Source: Clostridiales bacterium (lineage in GTDB: Bacteria > Bacillota > Clostridia > Peptostreptococcales > NVVX01). Taken from it: DNA of 6,256 bases. The notes under the pieces are model-generated. The model was given only the letters and a program-made list of their open reading frames with translations, did no database searches and was not told where the DNA came from. The DNA is taken from the NCBI GenBank assembly GCA_021129785.1, contig JAJOKQ010000035.1, forward strand, positions 1-6,256, in the 5' to 3' direction. Shown piece by piece: positions 6,112-6,256 of this stretch; within the stretch, counting starts at the first letter, position 1; every line of letters begins with the position of its first letter. The translations under genes and the position numbers were made by a program.

Positions 6112-6218
6112 ACAATTCTTAACGATTGAATCGTTAAAATTCGTATAGAACTCGTGCTGTTTGAGCAAAGCGAGTTCACGAGTTTAGAATTTTTTCGCTG
6201 AAAGAGTTCTTGAATTGT
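6112..6218. repeat. Nested inverted-repeat element
   Basis: Several stems are nested. ACAATTC (6112-6118) pairs with GAATTGT (6212-6218), closing the whole region. TTAACGAT/ATCGTTAA (6119-6126 and 6130-6137) is a perfect 8-bp hairpin with a 3-base loop. AAAATTC (6136-6142) pairs with GAATTTT (6187-6193), and AACTCGTG (6149-6156) with CACGAGTT (6177-6184). The inner part contains TTTGAGCAAAGCGAGTT, reminiscent of structured intergenic repeats common in clostridia. No coding frame is visible. It could be a non-autonomous repeat (MITE-like) or a relic of an rRNA-operon leader. The flanking 6050-6111 shows nothing else. Confidence 0.7.
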
Positions 6219-6247
6219 TAAAGTCTTAAGTAGTTTTGTTTAGTATT
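6215..6247. repeat. Direct repeat, copy 2
   Basis: This is the second copy of the 33-base unit at 6017-6049, 198 bases away, with two mismatches (positions 9 and 13 of the unit). Its left edge overlaps the outer arm of the nested inverted-repeat element. Confidence 0.85.
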
Positions 6248-6256
6248 TCAAATTTC

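Noticed and set aside
6017..6247. CRISPR array
   Set aside because: There are only two repeat copies with a 165-base interval full of inverted repeats, and no regular spacers or cas genes.

Overview
The window looks like AT-rich chromosomal DNA from an anaerobic, low-GC Firmicute of the class Clostridia. The evidence is the base composition, strong AAGGAGG-type ribosome binding sites, TTG/GTG starts, sporulation-type genes (spoIIR, a SPOCS/LysM gene), the MEP-pathway kinase ispE, and a catabolic arginine deiminase operon. The species cannot be named from the sequence. All recognised genes lie on the minus strand, so they read from high to low coordinates.

Right part (6256 to about 5880): about 370 bases without a gene. 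It holds a 33-base direct repeat in two copies around a 107-base stretch of nested inverted repeats. Next come an ArgR-like operator and a good sigma-A promoter for arcA. Nothing recognisable lies in 6050-6111.

Middle part (5882-2574): arcA, arcB and arcC form one operon for fermentative arginine breakdown. Arginine is deiminated to citrulline, citrulline is phosphorolysed to ornithine and carbamoyl phosphate, and carbamate kinase makes ATP from the latter. All three genes look intact, and the operon ends in a near-perfect bidirectional terminator. No arcD antiporter or regulator gene is in the window.

Left part (2575-1): a promoter leads into a remnant of a SPOCS/LysM sporulation gene that has lost most of its middle and carries an in-frame stop. 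Then come a promoter plus intrinsic terminator, an intact ispE, another terminator, a small membrane protein gene, and spoIIR. spoIIR keeps its reading frame almost throughout but is broken by two in-frame nonsense codons.

The most notable feature is this contrast. The metabolic genes (arcABC, ispE) are intact, while the two recognisable sporulation genes are both broken and a third, possibly linked small gene may be damaged. This suggests an asporogenous lineage in which an old sporulation neighbourhood is decaying around essential genes. No new defence or mobile system was found; there is no CRISPR array, tRNA, rRNA gene or transposase here.
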